NCBI GenBank assembly: GCA_013334575.1 | Contig: JAAXXG010000003.1 | Span: 76,699-109,432, forward strand | DNA: 32,734 bases | Reading direction: 5' to 3' | DNA from: Candidatus Moraniibacteriota bacterium | Lineage (GTDB): Bacteria > Patescibacteriota > Minisyncoccia > Moranbacterales > UBA1568 | Shown: positions 1 to 8,450 of the stretch, piece after piece | Layout: every line of letters begins with the position of its first letter | How positions within the stretch are numbered: position 1 is the stretch's first letter | The notes under the pieces: generated by a model | Seen by the model: the letters and a program-made list of their open reading frames with translations, nothing else | Told to the model about the DNA's origin: nothing | Database searches by the model: none | Position numbers and translations under genes: made by a program

Positions 1-495
1 ATCGCGGACCTGCTTCAACCGTTGCAGCGCCGGCGCGATATCGAATTCTCGCTCCGGAATCTCGACCTCCTTCTGCGCGGAGAAGCGCTCGAGGAGGATG
101 CCCGTGAATTGATGCTCGGTCGTCTTGCGCAGCGTGAAACGGTAGCGAAGCTCGTCCGAGAAGGTGCGTTCCGTTCGACCGGAGGCGTGTATTTCGCCTC
201 GTTTTCCGAACGTCACGACGCGGCGTTTTTTCCGGCACTTCTTCCGGAAGCGGCGGTCATCCTCGTCGGCAGTCCGATGTCGGACGATTCCGGAAAGACG
301 GTTCTCAAGATCCGGCTCGGACTCGCGGCGCCGGACGGCTTCCGTGTTAATACGCTCGGCCTGCCGGATTTCGGCGGTCGATGGAATGCGGGAAACACGA
401 AACGGCATGGAGGAACGGCGATTCCGATCGAGGAGTATGCCGAACTCGTCCGGGAGAAGTTGGAAGCGTTCGTTTCTCAATCCGATGAGGAATGA
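1..495 (+). CDS. C-terminal part of an unidentified protein, possibly DHH-type phosphoesterase (5' end outside window)
   Basis: The frame is open from base 1 and stops with TGA at 493-495, so about 164 residues of a longer protein are visible. A TTG at 22 is an internal codon rather than a credible start. The visible part has a hydrophobic strand (AAVILVG) followed by a segment with FGGRWNAGNTKRHGG and a terminal helix (IEEYAELVREKLEAF). A late glycine-rich loop after a strand of the type 'KIRLGL' resembles the DHHA1 substrate-binding domain that ends DHH phosphoesterases, but the canonical GGGH motif is not present. It ends 9 bp before the photolyase start, so co-transcription is likely. The family call is a guess from layout. 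Confidence 0.4.
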   Translation: MADLLQPLQRRRDIEFSLRNLDLLLRGEALEEDARELMLGRLAQRETVAKLVREGAFRSTGGVYFASFSERHDAAFFPALLPEAAVILVGSPMSDDSGKTVLKIRLGLAAPDGFRVNTLGLPDFGGRWNAGNTKRHGGTAIPIEEYAELVREKLEAFVSQSDEE

Positions 496-504
496 AATGC
501 GCCT

Positions 505-1860
505 ATGAGCCTCGTCCATCCGAACAGAATATTCCCGCTCAACGATCGCCCGATGAGGGAAGGGGCGGTCGTGTATTGGATGAGTCGCGACCAGCGGGTG
601 CGCGACAACTGGGCACTCCTTCATGCGCGGGAACTCGCGCTTAAGCTGAGGCGGCCGCTCGTCGTCTTCTTCGGCCTGTCTCCGAGTTTCGTCGGAGCGA
701 CGTGGCGGCAGTACGCGTTCATGCTTGCGGGTCTGCGAGAGGTCGAGCGGGACCTGCGCGCGCTCGGCATCGGGTTCCGAATCGTGACGGGCGATCCGGG
801 CGAGGAGATTGTCCGTTTCGCGGAGGTGGTCGGAGCGGGAATGGTCGTAACGGATTTCTCCCCGCTTCGGATTCATCGGATGTGGAAGGATGCCGCGGCG
901 AAGCGACTCGCCGTGTCGCTCGTCGAGGTCGACGCACACAATGTCGTGCCATACCGGGAGGCGTCCCCGAAGCGCGAGTATGCGGCGCGGACTATCCGAC
1001 CGAAGATCCATCGATTGTTGCCGGAGTATCTGACGGACTTTCCGAAGATAAAGAAGCATCCGTTTGCGCTCGACTCCGCTCTTCCGGAGACGGACTGGGA
1101 GGCGCTCCGAGCTACACTCTCCGTGGATGAATCGGTCGGAGAGATATCGGATATCGTTCCCGGCGAGCGGGCGGCACAGGGGGTGATGGATGAGTTCCTG
1201 AAACACCGGCTCAATCGCTACGACCGCGACCGGAACGATCCGAATGTAGGAGGCGTCTCGGGACTCTCGCCGTATCTTCACTTCGGGCAGATCGCTCCCC
1301 AGCGGGTGGCGTACGAGGCCGCGAAACGAGACGGTGCTGGGGCGGACGCGTTTCTCGAGGAACTCGTCATCCGGCGGGAGCTCGCGGAGAACTACTGCTT
1401 CTATGAGCCACACTATGACGCGGTCGACGCGTTCCCGGAATGGGCCAGGCGCACGCTTGCCGCGCACCGCGGAGATGAGCGGGAGTATGCCTATACGAAG
1501 GACGAGTTCGAAACGGGAAAGACACATGATCCACTCTGGAATGCGGCGCAACGCGGACTGGTCGAGACCGGGCGGATGCACGGGTATCTGCGTATGTACT
1601 GGGCCAAGAAGATCCTCGAGTGGAGCGCTTCTCCCGAGGAGGCTATGGCGACCGCCGTCTTCCTGAACGACCGATACGCGCTCGATGGGCGCGACCCGAA
1701 CGGGTATGCGGGCATCGCCTGGTCCCTGGGCGGGGTCCATGACCGTCCTTGGTTCGATCGTCCCATCTTCGGTACCGTGCGATATATGGCCATAAGCGGC
1801 ATGAAGAAGAAATTCGACGTGGAGAGATACGTCGGAGGTCGCATAAGCCAGGAAGCATGA
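505..1860 (+). CDS. phr: Class II CPD deoxyribodipyrimidine photolyase
   Basis: A 451-aa FAD enzyme that uses blue light to split cyclobutane pyrimidine dimers in DNA. The N-terminal Rossmann-like photolyase domain starts with VVYWMSRDQRVRDNWALLHA, a class II signature. The C-terminal FAD/DNA-binding half carries WNAAQRGLVETGRMHGYLRM, the helix KILEWS, FLNDRYALDGRDPNGYAGI and a final WSLGGVHDRPWF segment, all typical of class II rather than class I enzymes or cryptochromes. The length is normal for the class. The ATG at 505 is 9 bp after the preceding stop, and no strong ribosome binding site is visible. It is one of three DNA repair genes in the window. Confidence 0.95.
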   Translation: MSLVHPNRIFPLNDRPMREGAVVYWMSRDQRVRDNWALLHARELALKLRRPLVVFFGLSPSFVGATWRQYAFMLAGLREVERDLRALGIGFRIVTGDPGEEIVRFAEVVGAGMVVTDFSPLRIHRMWKDAAAKRLAVSLVEVDAHNVVPYREASPKREYAARTIRPKIHRLLPEYLTDFPKIKKHPFALDSALPETDWEALRATLSVDESVGEISDIVPGERAAQGVMDEFLKHRLNRYDRDRNDPNVGGVSGLSPYLHFGQIAPQRVAYEAAKRDGAGADAFLEELVIRRELAENYCFYEPHYDAVDAFPEWARRTLAAHRGDEREYAYTKDEFETGKTHDPLWNAAQRGLVETGRMHGYLRMYWAKKILEWSASPEEAMATAVFLNDRYALDGRDPNGYAGIAWSLGGVHDRPWFDRPIFGTVRYMAISGMKKKFDVERYVGGRISQEA

Positions 1861-1873
1861 TGCCGCGAATCGT

Positions 1874-1939
1874 ATGAAGACAGCCTTATTGGTCGTGGAC
1901 CCGCAGAAAATCTTCCCGCGGGAATCCGTATGTGCATGA
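1874..1939 (+). pseudogene. N-terminal stub resembling an isochorismatase-family hydrolase
   Basis: An ATG opens a 21-codon frame beginning MKTALLVVDPQKIFP before TGA at 1937-1939. The start of isochorismatase/nicotinamidase-type cysteine hydrolases typically reads M-x-x-A-L-L-V-(I/V)-D-x-Q, with Asp as a catalytic residue, so this looks like the first beta strand of such a gene. About 95 bp of non-coding or scrambled sequence then leads to the nitrilase-family start at 2036. No continuation of the family is recognised in the other frames. It could be a deletion remnant or chance similarity over 15 residues. Confidence 0.3.
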
Positions 1940-2035
1940 ACGGGACCGCGTTCACTTCCGACTCCGTCAGGAAAGACGTCGCGGGGAGACGGTCCAGTTC
2001 TTTTTTTACGAAGGAGTCATTTTTATGGCAGTGTT

Positions 2036-2830
2036 ATGAAAATCTCACTGATACAGATGGATGCCGGGCAGGACAAGGAGGCGAATATCGGGAAAGCGCT
2101 CGCGTTTCTTGATGAGGCGGTGGAGGTCGGGGCGGACATCGTCTGTTTCCCGGAGATGTTTTCGGTATACGGTGGAGATCGCTTCGAGCATGCCGAGACG
2201 GATGCAGACTCGGGCACCGTGAAACGATTCCGGGACGTGGCTCGGGAAAAACGTGTGGGTATTGTGCTCGGGAGCGTCAAGGTCCGAGCGGATCAGGTCG
2301 GAAGGGTCACGAATACGTCGTTCGTTATCGATCGTGACGGCGAAATCATTTGCCGCTACGACAAGATCCATATGTACGACGTTATGCGTGAAGACGTGTA
2401 TGTTCGCGAGTCGGACGAGACGGTGTCCGGTGAGTCAATCGGTTCGTTCGAATTCGACGGCGTGAAAATGGGAGTCGGCATCTGCTTCGATCTGCGGTTT
2501 CCGAATTATTTCCAGGCACTCATGCAAACGGGCGCCGAGGTGATCTTCCTTCCGTCGCATTTCCGCAAGGCAACCGGTCGGATCGCGTGGGACATTTTGC
2601 CTAACGCGCGGGCAATCGAGAACCAGTCCTATTTCTGTGCGTGTGGACAGGCCGGTGGGGAGGGGGCGAAGGCCCGATGTGCGCATACGAAACTTGTCTC
2701 GTACGATGGGACAGTCTTAGGAGAGCTCGGCGAGGAGGAGGGGGTGCTGACGGCGGAAGTCGACCTTGATGCGCTTCGTACGTTCCGGAAAGAATTTCCG
2801 ACACTCGAACAAATACGGGATTTTCAGTGA
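2036..2830 (+). CDS. Carbon-nitrogen hydrolase (nitrilase superfamily, omega-amidase-like)
   Basis: A 264-aa cytosolic amidase fold enzyme. The Glu-Lys-Cys triad is visible: Glu40 in CFPEMFS, Lys110 in YDKIHMYD and Cys150 in GICFDLRFP. The DLRFP context and the overall length match the Nit1/Nit2/omega-amidase branch, which hydrolyses small omega-amides such as alpha-ketoglutaramate or deaminated glutathione. The substrate cannot be fixed from sequence alone. The ATG at 2036 follows GTT at the end of a T/A-rich gap; an AAGGAG lies about 20 bp upstream, too far to be a normal ribosome binding site. An in-frame small ORF follows the stop directly. Confidence 0.9.
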   Translation: MKISLIQMDAGQDKEANIGKALAFLDEAVEVGADIVCFPEMFSVYGGDRFEHAETDADSGTVKRFRDVAREKRVGIVLGSVKVRADQVGRVTNTSFVIDRDGEIICRYDKIHMYDVMREDVYVRESDETVSGESIGSFEFDGVKMGVGICFDLRFPNYFQALMQTGAEVIFLPSHFRKATGRIAWDILPNARAIENQSYFCACGQAGGEGAKARCAHTKLVSYDGTVLGELGEEEGVLTAEVDLDALRTFRKEFPTLEQIRDFQ

Positions 2831-2869
2831 TGTTGTTGTGCACAGAACCGACCCCTTAAGTCCCTCCTT

Positions 2870-3052
2870 GTGAACTCGGGGCACTTCCGCGAGGACGAGG
2901 TCCGTATCGGGAGGATGTTCTTTCGGAATCATAATTCGCCGACGTTCGGCTATTCCGTCTTCATCCATCAGTACGCGCTCGTCGATTTCGACGGCCGGAC
3001 GACCGTGAAGGCGGACCCGTTCTATGGTATCTTCGAGGAGAGAAGTCACTAG
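2870..3052 (+). CDS. Small orphan ORF, unknown function
   Basis: A GTG-started frame of 60 residues with G/C-rich third positions like its neighbours, ending 6 bp before the next gene. The frame is open right back to the nitrilase stop codon (2828-2830) and is the same frame, so it could also be read as a 74-codon continuation past that stop. The product has a hydrophobic aromatic patch (TFGYSVFIHQYALVDF), no signal peptide and no recognised domain. It may be a remnant of a larger gene or a genuine small protein. No Shine-Dalgarno sequence supports the GTG. Confidence 0.4.
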   Translation: MNSGHFREDEVRIGRMFFRNHNSPTFGYSVFIHQYALVDFDGRTTVKADPFYGIFEERSH

Positions 3053-3058
3053 CCTGTC

Positions 3059-3925
3059 ATGGATATGGATATCGGATACGCGGTGCTGTTCGGTCTCGTC
3101 GCGATGGTCGGGAGCGGACTCTCGAACGTCTTCTCGCGCGTGCCGACGCGGGTGATCGGCAGTGACCGGGCGCTGTTTTGGCGTCAGGTAATTTTAGTCG
3201 CCTTCCAGGTGCCGCTCGTCATCGCGTTGTTCCCGAGGGAGACGACGGCGCTCGGATTGCTCGAGGCGCTCGCCGTCGGCGCTTTCGGTTATCTTCCCGT
3301 GAGGTTTTTCTTCATGGCGGTGGAGCGCGGCCGTGTCGGTGTCGTGACGCCGATTTCGAACGCCTCGGCCGTTATCACGTCGCTTCTGGCGATCGCCGTT
3401 CTCGGGGAGCCGTTCGGCCTTCCGCGCGTACTCGGCCTTATGACGGCATTCGCCGGGGTAGCACTCATCTCCGTCGAATTCCGGGACTGGCGGAATTCGG
3501 CCCTGTTTCGAAAGGAGAGCGGGATCCCGTTCGCTGCCGCGGCATGCCTCCTCTGGGGCGTGATCCTGTTTCTTATCCGGTATCCGGTTCTGCTCATCGG
3601 TCCTATACTTACGTCGTTCATCGTCGAGGTGACCGTGCTTGTCGTGTCTGCCATTCGGCTTCATGTCACTCGTGAGCCGTTCGGTCTGCCGAAAGAGGTT
3701 CGACTTGCGGCGGTCGGAGTGGGATTCTTCAGCGTGCTGAGTTCCGTCGGGTATGATGCGGGATTGTTGACCTCTGCCGTCGCCGCGGTCGCCGTCATCA
3801 ATATGACGAATCCGGTCATCGCAGCGGCATACGAGCGGCTTGTGTATCGGGAGTCGTTGACTTTTCGCCAGTATGCCGGCATGGCACTCGCGATCGCGGG
3901 CGCGGCGATGGTATCGGTCCTATAG
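3059..3925 (+). CDS. EamA/DMT-type permease, about 10 transmembrane segments
   Basis: A 288-aa hydrophobic protein made of two repeated halves of about five helices each, as in the drug/metabolite transporter superfamily. The first half ends with GVVTPISNASAVITSLLAI and AVLGEPFGLPRVLGLMTAFA; the second ends with INMTNPVIAAAYERLVY and RESLTFRQYAGMALAIAGA. This paired 'E-x-x-(+)-x-x-Q-x-x-G-x-x-L-I-x-x-G' ending is the EamA repeat signature. The substrate is unknown. The ATG at 3059 follows the small ORF by 6 bp, and the end lies just before the P-type ATPase, whose promoter-like TATAGT overlaps the stop codon. Confidence 0.85.
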   Translation: MDMDIGYAVLFGLVAMVGSGLSNVFSRVPTRVIGSDRALFWRQVILVAFQVPLVIALFPRETTALGLLEALAVGAFGYLPVRFFFMAVERGRVGVVTPISNASAVITSLLAIAVLGEPFGLPRVLGLMTAFAGVALISVEFRDWRNSALFRKESGIPFAAAACLLWGVILFLIRYPVLLIGPILTSFIVEVTVLVVSAIRLHVTREPFGLPKEVRLAAVGVGFFSVLSSVGYDAGLLTSAVAAVAVINMTNPVIAAAYERLVYRESLTFRQYAGMALAIAGAAMVSVL

Positions 3926-3938
3926 TATCCTTCGATCT

Positions 3939-5825
3939 ATGAAACCGGACATGAGCTTCCGAAACATCCCGGCCGACATGGTGGATAAGGCGCTTCTCGG
4001 CATCCTCGCGCTCGCGCTCGCGTGCCATTATCTCGGATTCCTTCCGACATCCATCGAGGCGCTCCTGTTCGGGATCCTCTCTGCGATAGCGACCGTCCCG
4101 GTTGCCGTTTCCGCGATCGCGGCCCTGCGGCAGCGGCGGATCACGGTCGACCTTCTGGCGAGTATCGCGCTTTCGGTTTCCATCGCGAATCGCGAATGGA
4201 CGTCGGCCTCATTCATCGGTCTCATGCTCGCGTCGGCCCGCGTCTTCGACCGTTATACCGAGAACCGTGCGCGGAACGCGATCCGGAGTCTCATGAAGCT
4301 CCGTCCCGAGAACGTTCGCGTACGGCGCGACGGGGCCGTATCGGCCGTACCGCTTTCCGCGCTTGTCGAGGGAGACCTGGTCGTGATAGGGGCCGGCGAG
4401 CGGATTCCGGTCGACGGGAGGGTCGTCGAAGGGGAGGGTGCCGTCGATCAGTCGTCGCTTACCGGCGAGTCGTTACCGGTCGACCGGAAGGTCGGCGATC
4501 GGACGCTTAGTTCGACACTGCTTGTTTCGGGCGCGCTTTGCGTCCGGGCAGAGAAGGTCGGGGCGGATACCGCCTTCGAGAAGATGATCCGCCTCGTTGA
4601 GGAATCACAGGACAGCAAGGCCGGCATACAGACGTCCGCCGATCGGTTCGCCGCATGGTACATCACGCTCTCGCTTCTCGTGATGGTCGCGCTCTACGCG
4701 TTCACCCGCGATCGGCAGTTGGTCCTCTCGGTCCTGCTTGTGACCTGTGCCGACGATATCGCCGTCGCGCTTCCCATGGCGTTCCTGGTCGCGATCGGCA
4801 ACGCGGCCAAACGGGGTATCATCGTGAAGGGCGGAGCGTTTCTTGAGCAGCTTACCCGGGTTCGGACGCTCGTGGTCGATAAGACCGGAACGCTCACGAG
4901 GGGGCGGTTGCGGGTCGTGCGCGCGGTGCCGTTTTCCGAGGGGATGACGTCGGAGCGACTGCTTTCGATCGCGGCGTCCGCGAGCTTCTTTTCCGATCAT
5001 CCCGTTTCGAAAGCAGTGATGCGTGCGGTCGAGGAAGGGGCGATCCCGTTCGGTCAGGCATCGGAATTCGAGGAGCATTCCGGCAAGGGGACTCACGCCG
5101 TCCTCGACGGGAAGCGGATCGTTTGCGGCAAACTTCCGTTCCTGGAGGAAGAAGGTACCCCGGTGTCTTCCGACGAACGGCGGCGGATTTCCGGAATAGC
5201 CGATGACGAGGCTGGCAGCATCCTGCCGGTCGCGTACGACGGCAGGGTCGCGGGAACGATCCTGCTCGAGGACGAAGTCCGTCCGGAAGCCGAGTCGGCG
5301 ATCGCCCGTCTGGCGGAGCTCGGTGTCCGCGAAGTGGTAATGCTGACCGGAGACAACGAGGCGGTCGCGCGGAAGGTCGCGGAGCGTCTCGGTATCACGA
5401 CCTATCACGCGAATCTTCTTCCGGAGGACAAGATCGCGCACCTCAAGGGATATATCGCGCGCGACGACGGAGCGGTCGCGATGGTCGGAGACGGCGTGAA
5501 CGATGCGGCCGCGCTCACGCTTTCCGATGTCGGTATCGCGATGGGCGTCATCGGAACGGATGCGGCGATCGAGGCGGCCGACGTGGCGCTTATGAAGGAT
5601 GATTTTTCCAAGATACCGGAGGCGATCGAGATCGGTCGGTCCGTCGGGACGATCGCGAAACAGGATTTCGTCATCTGGGGCGTCGTGAACGTGGTCGGTC
5701 TTATCCTCGTGTTCGGTCGGATCCTCGGTCCCGAGGGGGCGGCCGTCTATAATTTCCTTACCGATTTCCTGCCGCTCCTCAATTCTATGCGGCTGGTCGG
5801 GGAAAGGTTTGGGCGCCGTCCCTGA
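3939..5825 (+). CDS. P1B-like cation-transporting P-type ATPase with atypical M6 motif
   Basis: A 628-aa membrane pump using the ATG at 3939; an upstream in-frame ATG at 3873 lies inside the permease gene and gives a poor N-terminus. The P-type machinery is complete: TGES at 175-178 (actuator), phosphorylated Asp314 in DKTGTLT, an HP pair at 354-355 as in the nucleotide domain of heavy-metal ATPases, and GDGVND at 517-522. There is no N-terminal HMA metal-binding domain. In the M6 helix, where P1B pumps carry CPC, SPC or TPC, this protein has TCADDIAVALP (Cys270, Asp272, Asp273), so the transported ion cannot be called. The tail reads YNFLTDFLPLLNSMRL, similar in position to the M7/M8 helices of P1B enzymes. 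Confidence 0.88.
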   Translation: MKPDMSFRNIPADMVDKALLGILALALACHYLGFLPTSIEALLFGILSAIATVPVAVSAIAALRQRRITVDLLASIALSVSIANREWTSASFIGLMLASARVFDRYTENRARNAIRSLMKLRPENVRVRRDGAVSAVPLSALVEGDLVVIGAGERIPVDGRVVEGEGAVDQSSLTGESLPVDRKVGDRTLSSTLLVSGALCVRAEKVGADTAFEKMIRLVEESQDSKAGIQTSADRFAAWYITLSLLVMVALYAFTRDRQLVLSVLLVTCADDIAVALPMAFLVAIGNAAKRGIIVKGGAFLEQLTRVRTLVVDKTGTLTRGRLRVVRAVPFSEGMTSERLLSIAASASFFSDHPVSKAVMRAVEEGAIPFGQASEFEEHSGKGTHAVLDGKRIVCGKLPFLEEEGTPVSSDERRRISGIADDEAGSILPVAYDGRVAGTILLEDEVRPEAESAIARLAELGVREVVMLTGDNEAVARKVAERLGITTYHANLLPEDKIAHLKGYIARDDGAVAMVGDGVNDAAALTLSDVGIAMGVIGTDAAIEAADVALMKDDFSKIPEAIEIGRSVGTIAKQDFVIWGVVNVVGLILVFGRILGPEGAAVYNFLTDFLPLLNSMRLVGERFGRRP

Positions 5826-5891
5826 CCCGTGTCCCTTGCGGTTCCGGCGCAAATGCGCGAACATATCCCGGTACCACCCCTGTTTCCCGTT

Positions 5892-8003
5892 ATGGATTTC
5901 CTGATTTCCCTGCTGCCGGCGGTTTCCCGTCTCGGTATCCTCGGCTATATCGTCGCGGCTGGCATCTCGCTCGCCGAATCGCTGCCGTTCGTCGGACTGC
6001 TGCTTCCGGGAACGGTTTTCATCCTGTTCTTCGGCTTTTTCTCGTCACAGGGATATCTCGATTTCGGGACCCTGTTCTGGTCCGTCATGCTCGGTGCGAT
6101 GATCGGGGATTCGCTCGGATTCTGGCTGGGAACCAAGGGAGTTCATCTTTTCCGTGCGGAAAACAGGATCCTTCGCCTGAGTCATCTCGAGAAGGGACAG
6201 AAATTTTTCTCCGTTCACGGGAACAAAAGTGTTCTTCTCGGCCGGTTCGTCGGGCCGCTCCGTCCGATCGTCCCGTTTGTCGCGGGGCTCACCGGGATGC
6301 CGTGGTGGAGATTCCTCCTCTGGGATCTCATCGCGTCGGTCTTATGGGCATGGTCGCATCTTACCCTGGGATACTTCTTCGGCGGTGCGGCGGCGGTCAT
6401 CGAGACCTGGTTCACGCGCGCGTCCGCATTCCTGCTCCTGCTTTCGATTCTGACCTTCCTGCTCTGGTATGTCGCGAAGCGTTCCAGGCCGTTCTTCCGT
6501 CTGGCTCGTTCGATTATCCGTTCGGCCTTTGCCGGTGTCATGGATAATCCGGACATCCGTCGGTTCGCCGGCCGCTATCCGGGCGTCGCGTCGTTCTTGC
6601 GTGGGCGGTTCGACACGGGGCGGTTCTCCGGACTTCCGACCACGCTGTTTTCGCTCGCGTTCCTGTATCTCGTCTTCCTCCTGACCGGAACGGTGGATGG
6701 AGTCGTGACCGCCGAGCCGATTCTTCTGGTCGACGACCGGGTAGCGAATCTCATGTTTGCGTTCCGGGATGCCGGTTTCGTCCGTGCGTTTCTCTGGGTG
6801 ACGCTGCTCGGTCGGCGCGATGTCGTCATCGTCGTCATGCTGGCGACCGTTTCGCTCGCAGTTCTCTGGAAGCGTCGCATGTTCATCCTGCCGCTTCTCG
6901 TCTCGGTCGGCGGGGCGCAGCTGTTCGTCTCGCTCGGTAAGCGGCTCGTTCACCGGCCGCGTCCGGATATCGCGTATTACGCCGAACCGTCTTTCTCGTT
7001 CCCGAGCGGACACGCGACGCTTTCCGTCGCGCTTTACGGATTCATCGCCTATCTTCTGCTGCGGACCGCCGCGAAACGGTGGCGATACCGGACCGTAACG
7101 CTCTTCGCCGCGCTCCTCGTTATCGTTCTCGTCGGCCTCTCCCGGCTCTATCTCGGTGTCCACTACCTCTCCGATGTGTGGAGCGGATACCTGCTCGGAG
7201 CGCTCTCCCTGATTATCGGTATCAGCATTTCCGAGACTCGGATCGGCAAACGGCCGCCGCATGCGCATCTGTCCGGAGGGGGCCGGCGCCACCGGCGGCT
7301 TCGTATCGTGTCCGGGTCGATCCTGGCCGTGATATTCTCCTGGTACGTGTATCAGGGGGCGGCGTACGTCCCGGTCCGTTCCGTGGTCGACTTGTCCGAG
7401 TCCGAGACGGTCTCCGACGATGTCGCGGGCGCGTTCGCCACGCTCGGCCTGCCCAGGTATTCCGAGACCTTTTCCGGAACGCATCAGGAGCCGATGAGTT
7501 TCATTGTCATCGTTCGTGATGAGCGGACCTTCGTCGATGTCATGGAGCGGGCCGGGTGGTTGCTGTCCGATCCCGTGACCGTTTCGAACATGACACACCT
7601 TGCCGAGGCGTCGCTTCTACGTACCGGATATCCGCGCGCCCCCATGACACCGTCGTTCTGGAACACGCGGGTGCACGACCCCGGTTTCCAGAAACAGACG
7701 AGCGAGGGTACCGTTCACGCGAGACATCATGCGCGATTCTGGAAGGCCCCGATCCGAACCCGTGACGGAGACTCGGTCTTCGTCGGCACGGCGAGTCTCG
7801 ACATCGGCATCAAGTGGCTGGTGACGCATCGGATCGCGCCGGACATCGATACTGAGCGCGAGGTGCTCTTCGGTGACCTCCGGTCGACCGGAATGGTCGC
7901 TGATGTCGAAAAGGTCCGTTTCGTCGACCCGGTGCTCGGGAAGAACTTCTCCGGTGATCCATTTTTCACCGACGGTGAGACATACGTGCTTCGGCTGCGG
8001 TAG
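5892..8003 (+). CDS. DedA - PAP2 phosphatase - LssY_C fusion membrane protein
   Basis: A 703-aa protein from the ATG at 5892 (GTG at 5829 and ATG at 5853 are alternatives). Residues ~1-210 form a DedA/SNARE-associated domain with a GLLLPGTVFIL membrane loop and the FVGPLRPIVPFVAG motif typical of DedA flippases or transporters. Residues ~250-460 are a PAP2 lipid phosphatase with every catalytic motif: K350 and RP in KRLVHRPRPD, PSGH at 371-374, and SRLYLGVHYLSD with Ser417, Arg418, His424 and Asp428. The remaining ~200 residues resemble the LssY C-terminal domain (GLPRYSETF, then DIDTEREVLFGDL). The fusion suggests dephosphorylation and movement of undecaprenyl-phosphate or phosphatidic acid-type lipids at the outer face of the membrane. 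Confidence 0.9.
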   Translation: MDFLISLLPAVSRLGILGYIVAAGISLAESLPFVGLLLPGTVFILFFGFFSSQGYLDFGTLFWSVMLGAMIGDSLGFWLGTKGVHLFRAENRILRLSHLEKGQKFFSVHGNKSVLLGRFVGPLRPIVPFVAGLTGMPWWRFLLWDLIASVLWAWSHLTLGYFFGGAAAVIETWFTRASAFLLLLSILTFLLWYVAKRSRPFFRLARSIIRSAFAGVMDNPDIRRFAGRYPGVASFLRGRFDTGRFSGLPTTLFSLAFLYLVFLLTGTVDGVVTAEPILLVDDRVANLMFAFRDAGFVRAFLWVTLLGRRDVVIVVMLATVSLAVLWKRRMFILPLLVSVGGAQLFVSLGKRLVHRPRPDIAYYAEPSFSFPSGHATLSVALYGFIAYLLLRTAAKRWRYRTVTLFAALLVIVLVGLSRLYLGVHYLSDVWSGYLLGALSLIIGISISETRIGKRPPHAHLSGGGRRHRRLRIVSGSILAVIFSWYVYQGAAYVPVRSVVDLSESETVSDDVAGAFATLGLPRYSETFSGTHQEPMSFIVIVRDERTFVDVMERAGWLLSDPVTVSNMTHLAEASLLRTGYPRAPMTPSFWNTRVHDPGFQKQTSEGTVHARHHARFWKAPIRTRDGDSVFVGTASLDIGIKWLVTHRIAPDIDTEREVLFGDLRSTGMVADVEKVRFVDPVLGKNFSGDPFFTDGETYVLRLR

Positions 8004-8450
8004 ACGGTTCCCGGTATGCCGATCCGATTCCACCGTTAATATGCTTCGGAAGCCCTGCTTTCCTTGATGCGGAATCTGCACGTTAAAGAAAACGGCTGCG
8101 GTGTCGAATGGCTCATAATTAAACCGGGAGGTAATCAGGGGAAAGGAAGGGTTCACGGTGATTTTCTCGGGTATCGGTCCTGAGGGGATATTGTCGATGC
8201 CGCCGAATCGGAATCCGGGAACGGCGGTATGCTCCCTCGGGGACGGATCGGTATCGCCGCCCCGTGCTCGCTTCGAAAAAGACGGAAGAAGCGTAAGCGT
8301 ATCTCCGGTGGCACTGCGGCGGGGAATTGTTCGTTCCAGCGGGAGGTTTCGGCTCGGGACGTCTTGACAGGTGTGTGGTCCGGTCTATCGGAAGGTGTAT
8401 ACTGGAGTCACGTTGAAAGCGGAGATTTCAAACGGAAAGGAGGTGTTCGT
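8004..8450. other. Intergenic stretch with a doubtful small ORF
   Basis: About 450 bp between the DedA fusion and the DUF378 gene. A GTG at 8158 with GGAAGG 7 bp upstream opens a 69-codon frame ending at 8367, but its composition (MPPNRNPGTAVCSLGDG) gives no fold or family and it is not called as a gene. A TTGACA at 8364-8369 and TATACT at 8398-8403 lie 28 bp apart, too far to act together; the TATACT is the more likely -10 for the DUF378 gene. No convincing repeat or terminator is seen. Confidence 0.5.
8398..8403 (+). promoter_or_regulatory. Probable -10 element upstream of DUF378 gene
   Basis: TATACT followed by GGAG, 47 bp before the DUF378 start. The same TATACTGGA string occurs ahead of the beta-propeller gene (15043) and the YdjC-type gene (28638). 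There is no -35 at the right spacing. Confidence 0.45.

Noticed and set aside
4605-5864. A 419-codon minus-strand frame opposite the P-type ATPase
   Set aside because: Shadow frame with an unnatural charged composition; the ATPase motifs are on the other strand.
6342-7598. A 418-codon minus-strand frame opposite the DedA-PAP2 gene
   Set aside because: Same reason: an antisense shadow of a motif-complete gene.
8364-8403. TTGACA and TATACT as one promoter for the DUF378 gene
   Set aside because: The 28-bp spacing is too long for a sigma70 promoter; only the TATACT is kept as a possible -10.
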